Positions 44,460 to 54,009 of a DNA stretch of 64,000 nucleotides are shown here, piece by piece. Source of the stretch: JAHEJA01 sp965656445 (lineage in GTDB: Bacteria; Pseudomonadota; Alphaproteobacteria; Rhodobacterales; Rhodobacteraceae). The stretch's first letter is position 1. Each line of letters opens with the position of its first letter. Both the position numbers and the translations under genes were made by a program. A model generated the notes under the pieces. That model searched no databases and was not told the DNA's origin. It was given only the letters and a program-made list of their open reading frames with translations. The stretch is from positions 41,120 through 105,119 of the forward strand of contig CBFHKO010000007.1 in assembly GCA_965656445.1 (NCBI GenBank), read 5' to 3'.

Positions 44460-45686
44460 ATGACTGATTTTAATACACGTGCCCAAGCGGCCGAGCAAGA
44501 AATGCGCGGCGTGTTTTCCGAAACACCAATGCAGAAAAATGCACATCTCAGCGCGCTGTTTGGCGCTGAGATCTGGCTCAAACGCGAAGATTTAAGCCCT
44601 GTGCGATCTTATAAACTTCGCGGAGCCTTTAACGCCATGCGCAAGGTGCCTGAACAAAAGGCCTTTGTCTGTGCCTCTGCGGGGAACCATGCGCAAGGGG
44701 TTGCCTATATGTGCCGCCATTTTGGTGTCACAGGGACGATTTTTATGCCGGTGACGACGCCGCAGCAGAAAATCCAAAAAACCAAAGTCTTTGGTGGTGA
44801 AAATATCGAAATCCGCCTTGTTGGGGACTATTTCGACGATTGCCTTCGCGCGGCGCAAGACTTCTGCCGTGACAGTGGCGCACATTTTCTATCGCCCTTT
44901 GATGATGATGACGTGATCGAAGGCCAAGCCTCCGTTGCGGTGGAAATTGAGCGGCAATTAGGAAGCGTGCCAGATCATATCATTCTCCCCGTTGGTGGCG
45001 GTGGATTGTCATCAGGTGTGCTGAGCTATTTTGGCAACGGTCCAAATTACACCTTGGTTGAACCCGCAGGCGGCGCGTGCCTTCGCGAGGCAATTATGCA
45101 TGGCAAGCCAAGCAAGCTTAGCAAAGTTGATACCTTTGCGGATGGGGCAGCAGTTGGGATGATCGGTGAAAAAACCTTTGCCCGTTTGAAAAATGTTGGT
45201 CTGGCCAATTTGCTGGCGATTCCAGAAGATCGCATTTGTACGACGATGCTTGAGATGCTCAATCTAGAAGGCATCGTATTGGAACCTGCGGGCGCCTTGG
45301 CTGTAGATGCACTCAAAGATTTGGGGCAATCTATTCAAGGCCGCAAAGTTGTCTGTGTGACCTCTGGTGGCAATTTTGATTTTGAACGGCTTCCAGAGGT
45401 GAAAGAGCGCGCGCAGCGGTTCATGGGGGTCAAAAAATATCTGATTTTGCGCATGCCTCAAAGACCGGGCGCATTGAAAGAATTCCTGAATTTCTTGGGC
45501 CCAGATGATGATATTACGCGCTTTGAGTATCTCAAGAAGTCGGCCCGCAATTTTGGGTCTATTTTGATCGGAATTGAAACCAAATCCGCGGATCAATTTA
45601 GTGATTTCTTCCGTCGTCTAGATGGCGCAGGATTTACCTATACAGACATCACCAATGATGAACTGTTAGCCCAGTTCGTGATTTAG
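44460..45686 (+). CDS. ilvA: Threonine ammonia-lyase (biosynthetic, IlvA-like)
   Basis: A PLP enzyme of about 408 residues deaminating threonine to 2-oxobutyrate, the first step to isoleucine. The Schiff-base lysine is in SPVRSYKLRGAFNAM near residue 50. The phosphate-binding GGGGLSSGV lies near 183. A C-terminal ACT-like regulatory domain (about 325-408, KYLILRMPQRPGALKEFLNF) probably senses isoleucine or valine. I prefer ATG 44460 because it gives the usual MTDF beginning. ATG 44442 in the same frame adds six residues. The SDR gene follows after 6 bases. Confidence 0.9.
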   Translation: MTDFNTRAQAAEQEMRGVFSETPMQKNAHLSALFGAEIWLKREDLSPVRSYKLRGAFNAMRKVPEQKAFVCASAGNHAQGVAYMCRHFGVTGTIFMPVTTPQQKIQKTKVFGGENIEIRLVGDYFDDCLRAAQDFCRDSGAHFLSPFDDDDVIEGQASVAVEIERQLGSVPDHIILPVGGGGLSSGVLSYFGNGPNYTLVEPAGGACLREAIMHGKPSKLSKVDTFADGAAVGMIGEKTFARLKNVGLANLLAIPEDRICTTMLEMLNLEGIVLEPAGALAVDALKDLGQSIQGRKVVCVTSGGNFDFERLPEVKERAQRFMGVKKYLILRMPQRPGALKEFLNFLGPDDDITRFEYLKKSARNFGSILIGIETKSADQFSDFFRRLDGAGFTYTDITNDELLAQFVI

Positions 45687-45692
45687 GGCGCC

Positions 45693-46508
45693 ATGGATGT
45701 TACGGGCAAAATCGTTGTTATCACAGGGGCCGCCAGCGGTATTGGCTTTGCCCTTGCCCGCGCTCTCAAGGATCAAGGCGCGCGTGTTGCGATTTCTGAT
45801 GTGAATGAGACATCCTTGAGCCAAGCCGCACAAGAGCTGTCTGTGTTGGGCGTTCCATGCGATGTGCGCGATGAAGGTCAGATCAACGCATTGATTGATG
45901 AGACTGAGAAGGCTTTGGGAACCATCGATATCTTTGTGTCGAATGCAGGTATTGGGTTTTGCGACCCATCCCATGCGGCATCCGCAAGTAATCAACAATG
46001 GCAAGATAGCTTCGCCATTCATGTCATGTCTCATGTGTTCGCCGCGCGTCGGCTTTTGCCAGCGATGATAGAGCGTGGCGATGGTTATTTGATCAATACC
46101 GCCTCGGCGGCGGGGTTGTTAAATCAAATTGGCGATGCCGCCTATTCAACGACCAAACACGCAGCGGTTGGGTTAGCTGAATCTTTGGCGATTTCCCATG
46201 GCGATGATGGTGTCAAAGTGTCGGTGATTTGTCCTCAATATGTGGCGACGCCAATGCTTGGTTATCAAGTCGATCAAGGGGTTCCCGATCACGACGGTTT
46301 GCTAAGGCCTGAGCAGGTGGCGGATATCATTGTCCAAGGGATCAAGAATGAACAGTTCTTGATTTTACCGCATCCCGTCGTTTCTGATTATGTTCAGGCC
46401 AAGGCGTCCGATTACGATCGTTGGATTGGCGGCATGCGCAAATTACGCCGTAAATCGATTGCGGAAACGGGATCGACACGTGCGGACAAGATGCACCTTT
46501 TGGTTTAG
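45693..46508 (+). CDS. Short-chain dehydrogenase/reductase (SDR)
   Basis: A 271-residue classical SDR. The NAD(P)-binding motif is TGAASGIG near residue 11. NAG appears at 88-90, catalytic Ser lies in TASAAGLL near 132, and YSTTK gives Tyr and Lys near 148-152. An acidic residue after the second strand (SDVNE) suggests NAD preference. The substrate is unknown. Placed 6 bases after ilvA and co-directional, so co-transcribed. Its last four bases overlap the convergent Hpt gene. Confidence 0.9.
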   Translation: MDVTGKIVVITGAASGIGFALARALKDQGARVAISDVNETSLSQAAQELSVLGVPCDVRDEGQINALIDETEKALGTIDIFVSNAGIGFCDPSHAASASNQQWQDSFAIHVMSHVFAARRLLPAMIERGDGYLINTASAAGLLNQIGDAAYSTTKHAAVGLAESLAISHGDDGVKVSVICPQYVATPMLGYQVDQGVPDHDGLLRPEQVADIIVQGIKNEQFLILPHPVVSDYVQAKASDYDRWIGGMRKLRRKSIAETGSTRADKMHLLV

Positions 46509-46825
46509 CGGTGTGGATGCGTTAAAAACGTATCGCGTGATTGGTCATAGGACGCGATAACCCCATCTACATTCACGTCTTCATCACGGTCTTCGCGTGC
46601 GAGGGTTTCGCCAATCTGACAGAGCTCAGCAAACTGTGAAAACCCGATGTTCAGCGCGCTTCCTTTTAGGAAATGCATATGGGCCTCTAAGTCATCCAAT
46701 CCGTCACCACCGCGCAAGAGTTCAATAACCTCGTCAACCTCTTCTAAAAATAGTTCGATGATTTCCTCAAAATCCTCTGCGCCAACCTCGTCGCGCAATT
46801 CTTCGACTCTTTTCCAATTTATCAT
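46505..46825 (-). CDS. Hpt-domain phosphotransfer protein
   Basis: A 106-residue, acidic four-helix protein. The phospho-accepting His51 lies in the standard HFLKGSALNIG segment, and LCQIGETLAR follows as the next helix. It would relay phosphate between a hybrid kinase and a response regulator. The REC-PP2C gene begins 148 bases away in the divergent direction and is an obvious candidate partner, though that is inference. ATG 46825. Confidence 0.9.
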   Translation of the reverse strand: MINWKRVEELRDEVGAEDFEEIIELFLEEVDEVIELLRGGDGLDDLEAHMHFLKGSALNIGFSQFAELCQIGETLAREDRDEDVNVDGVIASYDQSRDTFLTHPHR

Positions 46826-46972
46826 GGCTACCCTCTCACTTGTCCCAATAGAGAAAATCGCGTCGAAACATGAATAGAGGGTTACCTCTCCAATTTTAGA
46901 AAGTTGGATTTGAAGGTTTTACAAATCCTTAGGAATTGCCTTGGACACTAGAGTGTCTGTTAGGGGGGTATT

Positions 46973-48253
46973 GTGACCAGTTGTTTAAAAGAGTTCGAGT
47001 TAAATAGCGCAACGGGAGTTGTGCAAAATATCCTTATTGTTGATGATAGCCGATTGCAGCGACGCATCATGCGCTCCCTCTTAGAGCGGTGGGGGTATTC
47101 CGTGACTGAGGCGGCTTCTGCGAGGGAGGCTTTGGAAATCGCGGCGCAGCTTATGCCGGATCTTGTCATCAGCGATTGGATGATGCCTGGTATGACGGGA
47201 TTGGATCTCTGTCAAAAGCTGCGGGATATTCAAAGCACAGCTTACTGTTATTTCATTCTTGTCACGTCAATGTCCGAAAAAACGGCAATTGCCCAAGGCC
47301 TCGAAGACGGGGCAGATGATTTTTTGACCAAACCTGTGAACGGTGCCGAACTTCGCGCGCGTATTGGCGCGGGGGAACGTATTTTGGCGATGCAGTCCGA
47401 GCTGCGGGAGAAAAACCAAGTCATCGGAGACACGCTTGCCGAATTGCGCACGCTATATGACGCGATAGACAATGACCTTATCGAAGCGAAAAAGCTTCAA
47501 GAATCGCTTGTTAAAGATCGCTCAATTTCCTGTGGGTCCGCTCAGGTGTCTTTGCTCTTAAGGAGCGCTGGGCGCGTTGGAGGTGATTTGGTTGGGTATT
47601 TTCCTGCAGGAGGCAACAAGATCGGCATATATGGAATTGATGTCTCTGGCCACGGCATAAGCTCAGCGTTGATGACGGCGCGGTTGGCTGGGTATTTGTC
47701 CTCTGCGGAGCCAGATCAAAATATTGCCCTGCACCGTGATCATTTAGGCAACATCGAACCACGCCCACCTGCAGATGTATTGGCGCATTTGAATACAATG
47801 GTGTTGGAGGACATGGAAACTGAGCATTATTTCACAATGATTTTAGCTGTCTTTGATGCCACCACGGGTGAGTTATGCTTTGCGCAAGGGGGGCATCCTC
47901 ATCCCATCATGCAACGGGGTAAAGACCGCTTTGAATTTCTGGGGCAAGGGGGGCTTCCTCTTGGGTTATTGCCGCATGCAAGTTTTGAAAATCATCAAAT
48001 CCAGATGACGGCAGGGGACAGGTTTTATGTCCTGTCCGATGGCATATCGGAATGCCCAAACGCAAAAGGCGACCTATTGGATGATGCGGGCACAGAACGG
48101 ATCTTGCGATCCGTGTCTAAAACGACTGGCTTAGAAAAGCTTGATCTCTTGACGTGGCATTTAGCAGATTACGCAGGCACCACCGATTTCCCAGATGACG
48201 TCTCAGCGGTCTTATTAGAATATAACGCTACAACAGGCCATTCAACGCCATGA
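46973..48253 (+). CDS. Response regulator with PP2C/SpoIIE-type phosphatase output
   Basis: A 426-residue protein. The receiver domain covers residues 18-135 (acidic pair Asp24-Asp25, phospho-acceptor Asp68 in LVISDWMMPGM, FLTKPV lysine). A coiled linker spans about 140-180. The SpoIIE-like phosphatase domain, about 190-420, has metal-binding segments GGDLVGYF and GIDVSGHGISSALM. Such RsbU/HsbR-like proteins dephosphorylate anti-sigma-factor antagonists in partner-switching systems. No anti-sigma or antagonist gene is adjacent. The start is GTG 46973 with a GGGGGG stretch upstream. The end overlaps the Nudix gene by 26 bases. Confidence 0.9.
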   Translation: MTSCLKEFELNSATGVVQNILIVDDSRLQRRIMRSLLERWGYSVTEAASAREALEIAAQLMPDLVISDWMMPGMTGLDLCQKLRDIQSTAYCYFILVTSMSEKTAIAQGLEDGADDFLTKPVNGAELRARIGAGERILAMQSELREKNQVIGDTLAELRTLYDAIDNDLIEAKKLQESLVKDRSISCGSAQVSLLLRSAGRVGGDLVGYFPAGGNKIGIYGIDVSGHGISSALMTARLAGYLSSAEPDQNIALHRDHLGNIEPRPPADVLAHLNTMVLEDMETEHYFTMILAVFDATTGELCFAQGGHPHPIMQRGKDRFEFLGQGGLPLGLLPHASFENHQIQMTAGDRFYVLSDGISECPNAKGDLLDDAGTERILRSVSKTTGLEKLDLLTWHLADYAGTTDFPDDVSAVLLEYNATTGHSTP

Positions 48254-48680
48254 AGTGTTCAAGAAAATGCGCGTCTCCGTCATTCCCCAATAAGGACAGC
48301 GCTGTTTCCATGTCGGCCCAAACAGGGTCATGATCGTCTTCTAAGGGATCACAGCGTTTATAGATCGGCGCCGCAGCATAAATTGTGCACAGCTTTTCAG
48401 CATGAAGATCGTATTCAGGCATATAGGTGAATCTGCGAAAGGCACCCAATCGTTTTGGCGCTGAGATGATCCAACCCGTTTCTTCCATCACCTCGCGGTG
48501 AAGCGCGGCCATAGGGTTTTCCCCGGGATCAACGCCCCCACCGGGGAGTTGAAATTCAGGAGTTGGTTCAGATTGATAGGTCAGCAAAACTTGATCGCCC
48601 TGTGGGAGGATCACATAGACACCAGGTCGATGTGTGTAAGAAATCTCTGCAAGGGGTTGTTCCCCGAAACGTCTAATCAT
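48228..48680 (-). CDS. Nudix hydrolase
   Basis: A 150-residue protein with the Nudix box GGGVDPGENPMAALHREVME followed by ETGW (about residues 48-71), matching GX5EX7REUXEEXGU with Thr before Gly. It hydrolyses a nucleoside diphosphate linked to another group. Substrate unknown; ADP-ribose or an oxidised nucleotide is possible. I chose ATG 48680 with AGAGGA upstream. The frame is open to 48761, but that would overlap the hslO promoter region. Confidence 0.88.
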   Translation of the reverse strand: MIRRFGEQPLAEISYTHRPGVYVILPQGDQVLLTYQSEPTPEFQLPGGGVDPGENPMAALHREVMEETGWIISAPKRLGAFRRFTYMPEYDLHAEKLCTIYAAAPIYKRCDPLEDDHDPVWADMETALSLLGNDGDAHFLEHFMALNGLL

Positions 48681-48761
48681 ATCTGTGGTCCTCTTTCGCG
48701 CATGACTTGCTCGAACAACATGAAAACGGTATGCCACACAAAGGCTGATTAAGGAAACCAT

Positions 48762-49760
48762 ATGTCACTTGGAAATCAAATAGCGTGGGACGATACAGTT
48801 TTACCGTTCCAACTGGACAAATCTGATACGCGCGGGCGCATTGCACGTCTGGATGGCGTGCTCGATGGTGTGTTGAAACAACACAACTATCCTCCTGTTG
48901 TGGAAGCCTTGGTCGCCGAAATGGCACTGTTAACCGCGTTGATCGGTCAAAGTATTAAATTGCGGTGGAAACTGTCCCTTCAGGTTCAGTCAAAAGGCGC
49001 GGTTCGTATGATCGCGACGGATTATTACGGTCCTGAAAAAGAGGGCGACCCAGCCCGTATTCGCGCCTACGCGAGTTTTGATGAGGATCGCCTAACCGAT
49101 GGCGACCCATTTGAGCAAATTGGTGACGGGTATTTCGCGATTTTGATGGATCAAGGCCAAGATATGAAACCGTATCAAGGGATTGCTCCCTTGGGTGGCG
49201 GATCGTTGTCGGCCTCGGCTGAGGCGTATTTTGCACAATCCGAACAGCTTCCTACGAAATTTGCCCTTAAGTTTGGCAAATCCATTGAGCCTGGCAAAAG
49301 CGAACATTGGCGCGCAGGTGGGATCATGATCCAAACAATGCCCAAGGCGTCGCCTCTAGTTACTGGCGAAGGTGGCTCAGGTGAAGGGGGCGTTTTGGCG
49401 GCTAGTGATCTTGTGCATGGGGACGAAGAAGAAAATTGGAACCGCGTCAATATTTTGATGAGTACCGTCGAAGATATGGAATTGATTGGTCCAACTGTTC
49501 CGCCAACCAACCTTTTGGTAAGGCTCTTTCACGAAGAAGAGCCGCGCATTTTCGCGGCTCAATCGGTTAAATTCGGCTGTTCTTGTAGCGAAGAGCGTGT
49601 GCGCCAGTCTTTGTCGATTTATTCGGCTAAGGACATTGAGAAAATGACGACGGATGAGGGCCGTGTTACGGCAGATTGTCAATTCTGTAGCGCGCATTAC
49701 GACCTTGATCCTCTGTCCGTTGGGTTCGAGGCGACAAAAGACGCAGGCGATGACACCTGA
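48762..49760 (+). CDS. hslO: Hsp33 redox-regulated chaperone
   Basis: A 332-residue holdase chaperone activated by oxidation. The four zinc-binding cysteines near the C-terminus are in CSCSEERV and CQFC. Loss of zinc under peroxide or bleach stress unfolds this switch and exposes client-binding surfaces. The N-terminal domain has VEALVAEMALLTALIGQSIK. The length is a little above E. coli Hsp33 (292). ATG 48762 has AAGGAA upstream. Its end overlaps the CoA-pyrophosphatase start by 11 bases, beginning a long co-directional run. Confidence 0.94.
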   Translation: MSLGNQIAWDDTVLPFQLDKSDTRGRIARLDGVLDGVLKQHNYPPVVEALVAEMALLTALIGQSIKLRWKLSLQVQSKGAVRMIATDYYGPEKEGDPARIRAYASFDEDRLTDGDPFEQIGDGYFAILMDQGQDMKPYQGIAPLGGGSLSASAEAYFAQSEQLPTKFALKFGKSIEPGKSEHWRAGGIMIQTMPKASPLVTGEGGSGEGGVLAASDLVHGDEEENWNRVNILMSTVEDMELIGPTVPPTNLLVRLFHEEEPRIFAAQSVKFGCSCSEERVRQSLSIYSAKDIEKMTTDEGRVTADCQFCSAHYDLDPLSVGFEATKDAGDDT

Positions 49761-50349
49761 TTTGATAACCTCACTGAGGTCTGCTGTGTCGCAACATGGG
49801 CAGACCTCTAGTGATTTTGACCTTAATCCTGAGGTTTCATTACCGTTGGGGCGTCAATTGCGAGACGCAGCTGTGCTCATCGCAATCCAAGAGGGGCCGG
49901 ATGGTCCATCCGTGTTACTAACCAAGCGGTCCTCTCAATTGAAACATCACCCCGGGCAAATTGCTTTCCCAGGTGGCAAAGTTGATCCGCAGGATGCAAA
50001 TTTCACAGAGACAGCGCTGAGAGAAGCTTATGAAGAAGTGGGTTTGCCGTCCGATCACGTTACGATCATTGGCGCGCTGCCCTATCATGAAACGGTCACA
50101 GGATTTAAGGTGATGCCCATTGTGGCAACCATTGATGGGCACTTTGACATCGTTCCAGAAGCGGGTGAAGTCGAAGAGGTTTTCACTGTGCCTCTCACGC
50201 ATGTTTTGAATACGGACAACTACATCATCGAAGGTCGCCTTTGGCGTGGCCAAACGCGGCATTTCTTCACTGTTCCCTATGGACCCTATTATATTTGGGG
50301 GGCAACGGCGCGTATATTGCGTGCCTTTGCCGACACGTTTCCACAATGA
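49750..50349 (+). CDS. CoA pyrophosphatase (Nudix, NudL-like)
   Basis: A 199-residue Nudix protein. LLTKRSSQLKHHPGQIAFPG followed by GKVDPQD is the CoA-pyrophosphatase (UPF0035) motif fused to the Nudix box ending REAYEEVGL. It is expected to split CoA or oxidised CoA into 3',5'-ADP and 4'-phosphopantetheine. ATG 49750 overlaps the hslO stop, and its own TGA overlaps the next gene in an ATGA junction, so translation is coupled both ways. Confidence 0.92.
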   Translation: MTPDLITSLRSAVSQHGQTSSDFDLNPEVSLPLGRQLRDAAVLIAIQEGPDGPSVLLTKRSSQLKHHPGQIAFPGGKVDPQDANFTETALREAYEEVGLPSDHVTIIGALPYHETVTGFKVMPIVATIDGHFDIVPEAGEVEEVFTVPLTHVLNTDNYIIEGRLWRGQTRHFFTVPYGPYYIWGATARILRAFADTFPQ

Positions 50350-51500
50350 CCCCTGAGCGCGTCACAGGAGATTGGCTCTCACACCCCGCAACGCAAGCGG
50401 TCTGTAAAGCGTTAGAGGAGGCTGGCTACACGGCCTATTTTGTTGGGGGCTGTGTGCGCAATGCTCTGATGGGCGCGCCAGTAAGTGACATTGATATTTC
50501 AACGAATGCTGTTCCGTCGGTGACTATGGAGATCGCGCAAGCTGCGGGATTTCATGCCATTCCCACAGGTATTGATCATGGGACAATAACCGTTGTCGCC
50601 AAAGGTATCGCGCATGAAATAACAACCTATCGCAAGGATGTTGCCACAGATGGACGGCGCGCGGTTGTGGCCTTTGCCGAGACGATTGAACAGGATGCCT
50701 TGCGTCGTGATTTCACGATGAATGCGCTCTATGCGGATCGTCACGGTGACGTCTTGGATCCGCTTGGGGGCTATGGTGACCTTCAAGAACGACGTGTTCG
50801 TTTTATCCAAGATGCCCATAAACGCATTCAAGAAGACTACCTTAGAACGCTGCGGTTCTTTCGGTTCAATGCGTGGTATGGTGCTCTTGAGCATGGGTTT
50901 GACGAAGACGCGCTAGATGCGATTGCGCAAAATTTGGACGGGCTGGAGCGATTGTCCAAGGAACGTGTGACAGCCGAAATTCTAAAGCTGCTCAGCGCCC
51001 CTGATCCAGCACCATCATTGGCCGCGATGCGCGCAACTGGGGTCCTTGCGCGCGTTCTCCCTAGTGCGAGTGATCTGAACTTTGCCTTGCTTGTGCATCA
51101 CGAACAGCACCTTGGGCTTGATCCGAACCCAATTCGGCGGTTGGCTTCTCTGTGCCCGTCGCTGGGGCAGGATGACCTTCGATTGTCGAACGTTGAACGC
51201 AAACGGTTTGATCTTTTGGTTGATGGGCAATCAAATACAATGCCGCCCCATGAATTGGGCTATCGCCTTGGGTTGGAACCTGCGCTTGATGTGTTGGTTT
51301 TACGGGCGACACTCTTTGAAACAGAGGTTCCACATAGCGGCGTGTTGGATGCTCAATTAGGCGCCAATGCCAATTTCCCAATTCGTGCCCGTGATCTGAT
51401 GCCGCAGTATAGCGGGGCTGACCTCGGCCACAAAATGCGCGAACTAGAAGGCCAGTGGATCACATCGAAATTCACCTTAGGCAAGGACGACATGGTATGA
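50346..51500 (+). CDS. CCA-adding tRNA nucleotidyltransferase / poly(A) polymerase family
   Basis: A 384-residue class II nucleotidyltransferase. The YFVGGCVRNALMG motif near residue 27 and the metal-binding DIDIST at about 42-47 define the head domain. RRDFTMNALY near 119 and EDYLRTLRFFRF near 160 complete the core. Several tRNA genes encode CCA, so the role is probably repair of 3' ends. ATG 50346 is in an ATGA overlap with the preceding gene, and its stop likewise overlaps the LysE gene. Confidence 0.92.
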   Translation: MTPERVTGDWLSHPATQAVCKALEEAGYTAYFVGGCVRNALMGAPVSDIDISTNAVPSVTMEIAQAAGFHAIPTGIDHGTITVVAKGIAHEITTYRKDVATDGRRAVVAFAETIEQDALRRDFTMNALYADRHGDVLDPLGGYGDLQERRVRFIQDAHKRIQEDYLRTLRFFRFNAWYGALEHGFDEDALDAIAQNLDGLERLSKERVTAEILKLLSAPDPAPSLAAMRATGVLARVLPSASDLNFALLVHHEQHLGLDPNPIRRLASLCPSLGQDDLRLSNVERKRFDLLVDGQSNTMPPHELGYRLGLEPALDVLVLRATLFETEVPHSGVLDAQLGANANFPIRARDLMPQYSGADLGHKMRELEGQWITSKFTLGKDDMV

Positions 51501-52090
51501 CGTGGGACGCTTTTGTTGCCTTAAGTTTGCTTGCAATGGTGGCCTCATTCACACCCGGTCCAAACAATGCGCTTGTTGCCGCTTCTGCCGTGAATTTTGG
51601 GATTAGGAAAACGATTCCACATATTTTAGGCATTTCCATTGGCTTTAGTCTGATGATATTTTTGGTCGGCCTCGTGCTTGGTGCGCTGTTTGAACAAAGT
51701 GTTCTACTGCGTGAAACCTTGAGGTGGATCGGGATCGTTTTGTTGATCTATGTTGCCTATAAAATTGCAACATCCGGCGGGCTTGGCTCGTCTAATAGCG
51801 AACCGCGTCCCTTTACATTCCTAGAAGCCGCCGGGTTTCAGTGGATCAACCCTAAAGGATGGTCAATGTCCGTTGCCGTGACGGCGCAATTTGCCTCAGG
51901 GTCACAGCCTGTTTTTGCGGCTCTGGTTGTGTCGTTTGTGTTTGGCGTTCTTGCGCTGGCGTCTACGCTGAGCTGGGGATTGTTGGGACAAGGAATTCGA
52001 CGCTTTCTTACGAATGATGTCCGACTTAAGTGGTTTAATTGGACAATGGCGATCTTGATTTTAGCGTGTATTTTCTTGGTCTTAGACTGA
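51497..52090 (+). CDS. LysE-family amino-acid exporter
   Basis: A 197-residue membrane protein with about six hydrophobic segments. The family signature FTPGPNNALVAASAVNFGIR appears near residue 18, and GFQWINPKGWSMSV near 117. LysE/RhtB transporters export basic or neutral amino acids or their derivatives. The substrate cannot be told here. ATG 51497 overlaps the previous stop (ATGA). A gap of 83 bases follows before the ABC genes. Confidence 0.9.
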   Translation: MTWDAFVALSLLAMVASFTPGPNNALVAASAVNFGIRKTIPHILGISIGFSLMIFLVGLVLGALFEQSVLLRETLRWIGIVLLIYVAYKIATSGGLGSSNSEPRPFTFLEAAGFQWINPKGWSMSVAVTAQFASGSQPVFAALVVSFVFGVLALASTLSWGLLGQGIRRFLTNDVRLKWFNWTMAILILACIFLVLD

Positions 52091-52173
52091 ACAGTCCCGC
52101 TCTCGTCAAGTAATCTATTTACTTAGAATTTGAGGCGTGTATTCTAAGCGGCTTTTTGTTCGGGACGTGAATT

Positions 52174-54006
52174 ATGTTTGAGAAATTTGAAAATTTATCC
52201 GATCCTTTTGTTGAGTATGATGAAACACGGGTTCCGCCCACAACAGTTGGTAAGTTCATCTCAAGCTATTGCGGCCCATTCCGTCAAATTTTGATCCTAG
52301 CAGCCATCTTTGCTGTGCTTGCCGCACTCAGCGAAATCGTTTTGATTTATGCCTTTGGCTGGCTTGTTGATGTCATGCAGGGTGATCCTGCAACGGCTAT
52401 TGCAGATAACTGGATCATCTTATTGGGGTTGGTTGTGTTTATTGTTGTGATCAAGCCTCTGATCCATTTCATCGATGTTTTGATTTTGAACAATGGCTTG
52501 ATGCCGAATATTGCAACCATTGTGCGGTGGCGTGCGCACAAGCATGTTTTGAAACAATCCATAGGCTGGTTTGAAAATGATTTTGCAGGACGCATTGCCA
52601 ATCGCGTGATGCAAACACCTCGATCTACTGGCGAAGTTGTGTTTCAGATTTTTGACGCACTGTCCTATGCAACGGCCTATTTGATCGGGGCTTTTGTCTT
52701 GCTGCTTGAGGCGGATTGGCGGCTAACTTTACCGCTAATCCTGTGGATTGTGCTCTATGGCATGTTGATGAAGTGGATCATCCGCCGCGTTGAAACCGCC
52801 TCACAGGCCTCGTCCGATGCGCGTTCTGTCCTCAATGGGCGGGTCGTGGATAGCTATACCAATATTCATTCGGTCAAAATGTTCGCAAGCGAAGGGGATG
52901 AAATCGCCTATGCCAAAGAGGCCATCGTGAACACGCGCGATACTGTGATCAAGGAAATGCGCATCTATTCGATCATGGATTTCGGCATCAATATCTTGAA
53001 TGCGATTTTGATTGTGTCGGTTGTCGGCTGGGCCATTTACCTTTGGTCCATAGGGTCGGCAACGGCTGGGGTTGTTGCGGCTGCGATCACGTTGGTTTTG
53101 CGGCTAAGTGCGATGACAGGCTGGATCATGTGGGCGATCACAAATGTGTTTAGCGAACTCGGCGTGGTCAAAGAAGGCATGGAAACCATTGCGCAACCTA
53201 TTGCCTTGGTTGATGTGCCCAATGCCAAACCCTTGGTGATTTCTAAGGCAGACATCGAATTCGCAGGTGTCAGCCATCACTACGGGCGCACTTCGGGCGG
53301 TTTGGACGATCTCTCGCTCAGGATAGCGGCGGGTGAAAAGGTTGGATTGGTTGGGCGTTCTGGGGCGGGCAAGTCATCTTTGCTAAAGCTGTTGTTGCGC
53401 TTTTATGACCTTGAAAAGGGTCAAATTCTGATCGACGGCCAAGACATCATGCGGGTCACTCAGGATAGTTTGCGCAGCCAAATCGGTGTTGTTCAACAAG
53501 AAAGCAGCCTGCTGCACAGATCCATTCGGGCCAATATAGCCTATGGGGATCGCAATGCATCTGAGGCCGATATCATAAAGGCGGCTCAAAACGCGCATGC
53601 GGATGAGTTTATCGCCGATCTCCAAGACCCCAAAGGCAACTCAGGCTTTGACGCCGAAGTCGGTGAGCGCGGCGTGAAATTATCGGGGGGTCAACGTCAG
53701 AGGATTTCGCTGGCGCGTGTTCTGTTGAAAAACGCGCCAATTTTGTTATTGGACGAGGCAACAAGCGCGCTTGATAGCGAAGTCGAAGCCGCCATCCAAG
53801 AGACGCTCTATTCTATGATGAAGGGGAAAACCGTTATCGCCATTGCGCATAGGCTGTCAACGATTGCTCAGATGGATCGCATCCTCGTTATGGACAAGGG
53901 TCAGATTGTCGAGCAAGGCACACATGACTTTCTATTGGCACAAGGTGGGCTATATTCCGAACTCTGGGCGCGCCAATCAGGTGGGTTTTTAGATTATGAG
54001 GAATAA
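52174..54006 (+). CDS. ABC exporter half-transporter (MsbA-like) 1
   Basis: A 610-residue fused permease/ATPase. The membrane domain (about residues 30-320, six helices) is followed by a nucleotide-binding domain with Walker A VGRSGAGKSS near 392, Q-loop VVQQESS, signature LSGGQRQRISLARVLL and Walker B ILLLDEATSALD. All motifs are canonical. The neighbouring gene four bases later encodes a closely similar half-transporter, so the two likely form a heterodimer exporting a lipid, peptide or drug. The substrate is unknown. Confidence 0.92.
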   Translation: MFEKFENLSDPFVEYDETRVPPTTVGKFISSYCGPFRQILILAAIFAVLAALSEIVLIYAFGWLVDVMQGDPATAIADNWIILLGLVVFIVVIKPLIHFIDVLILNNGLMPNIATIVRWRAHKHVLKQSIGWFENDFAGRIANRVMQTPRSTGEVVFQIFDALSYATAYLIGAFVLLLEADWRLTLPLILWIVLYGMLMKWIIRRVETASQASSDARSVLNGRVVDSYTNIHSVKMFASEGDEIAYAKEAIVNTRDTVIKEMRIYSIMDFGINILNAILIVSVVGWAIYLWSIGSATAGVVAAAITLVLRLSAMTGWIMWAITNVFSELGVVKEGMETIAQPIALVDVPNAKPLVISKADIEFAGVSHHYGRTSGGLDDLSLRIAAGEKVGLVGRSGAGKSSLLKLLLRFYDLEKGQILIDGQDIMRVTQDSLRSQIGVVQQESSLLHRSIRANIAYGDRNASEADIIKAAQNAHADEFIADLQDPKGNSGFDAEVGERGVKLSGGQRQRISLARVLLKNAPILLLDEATSALDSEVEAAIQETLYSMMKGKTVIAIAHRLSTIAQMDRILVMDKGQIVEQGTHDFLLAQGGLYSELWARQSGGFLDYEE

Positions 54007-54009
54007 TAC

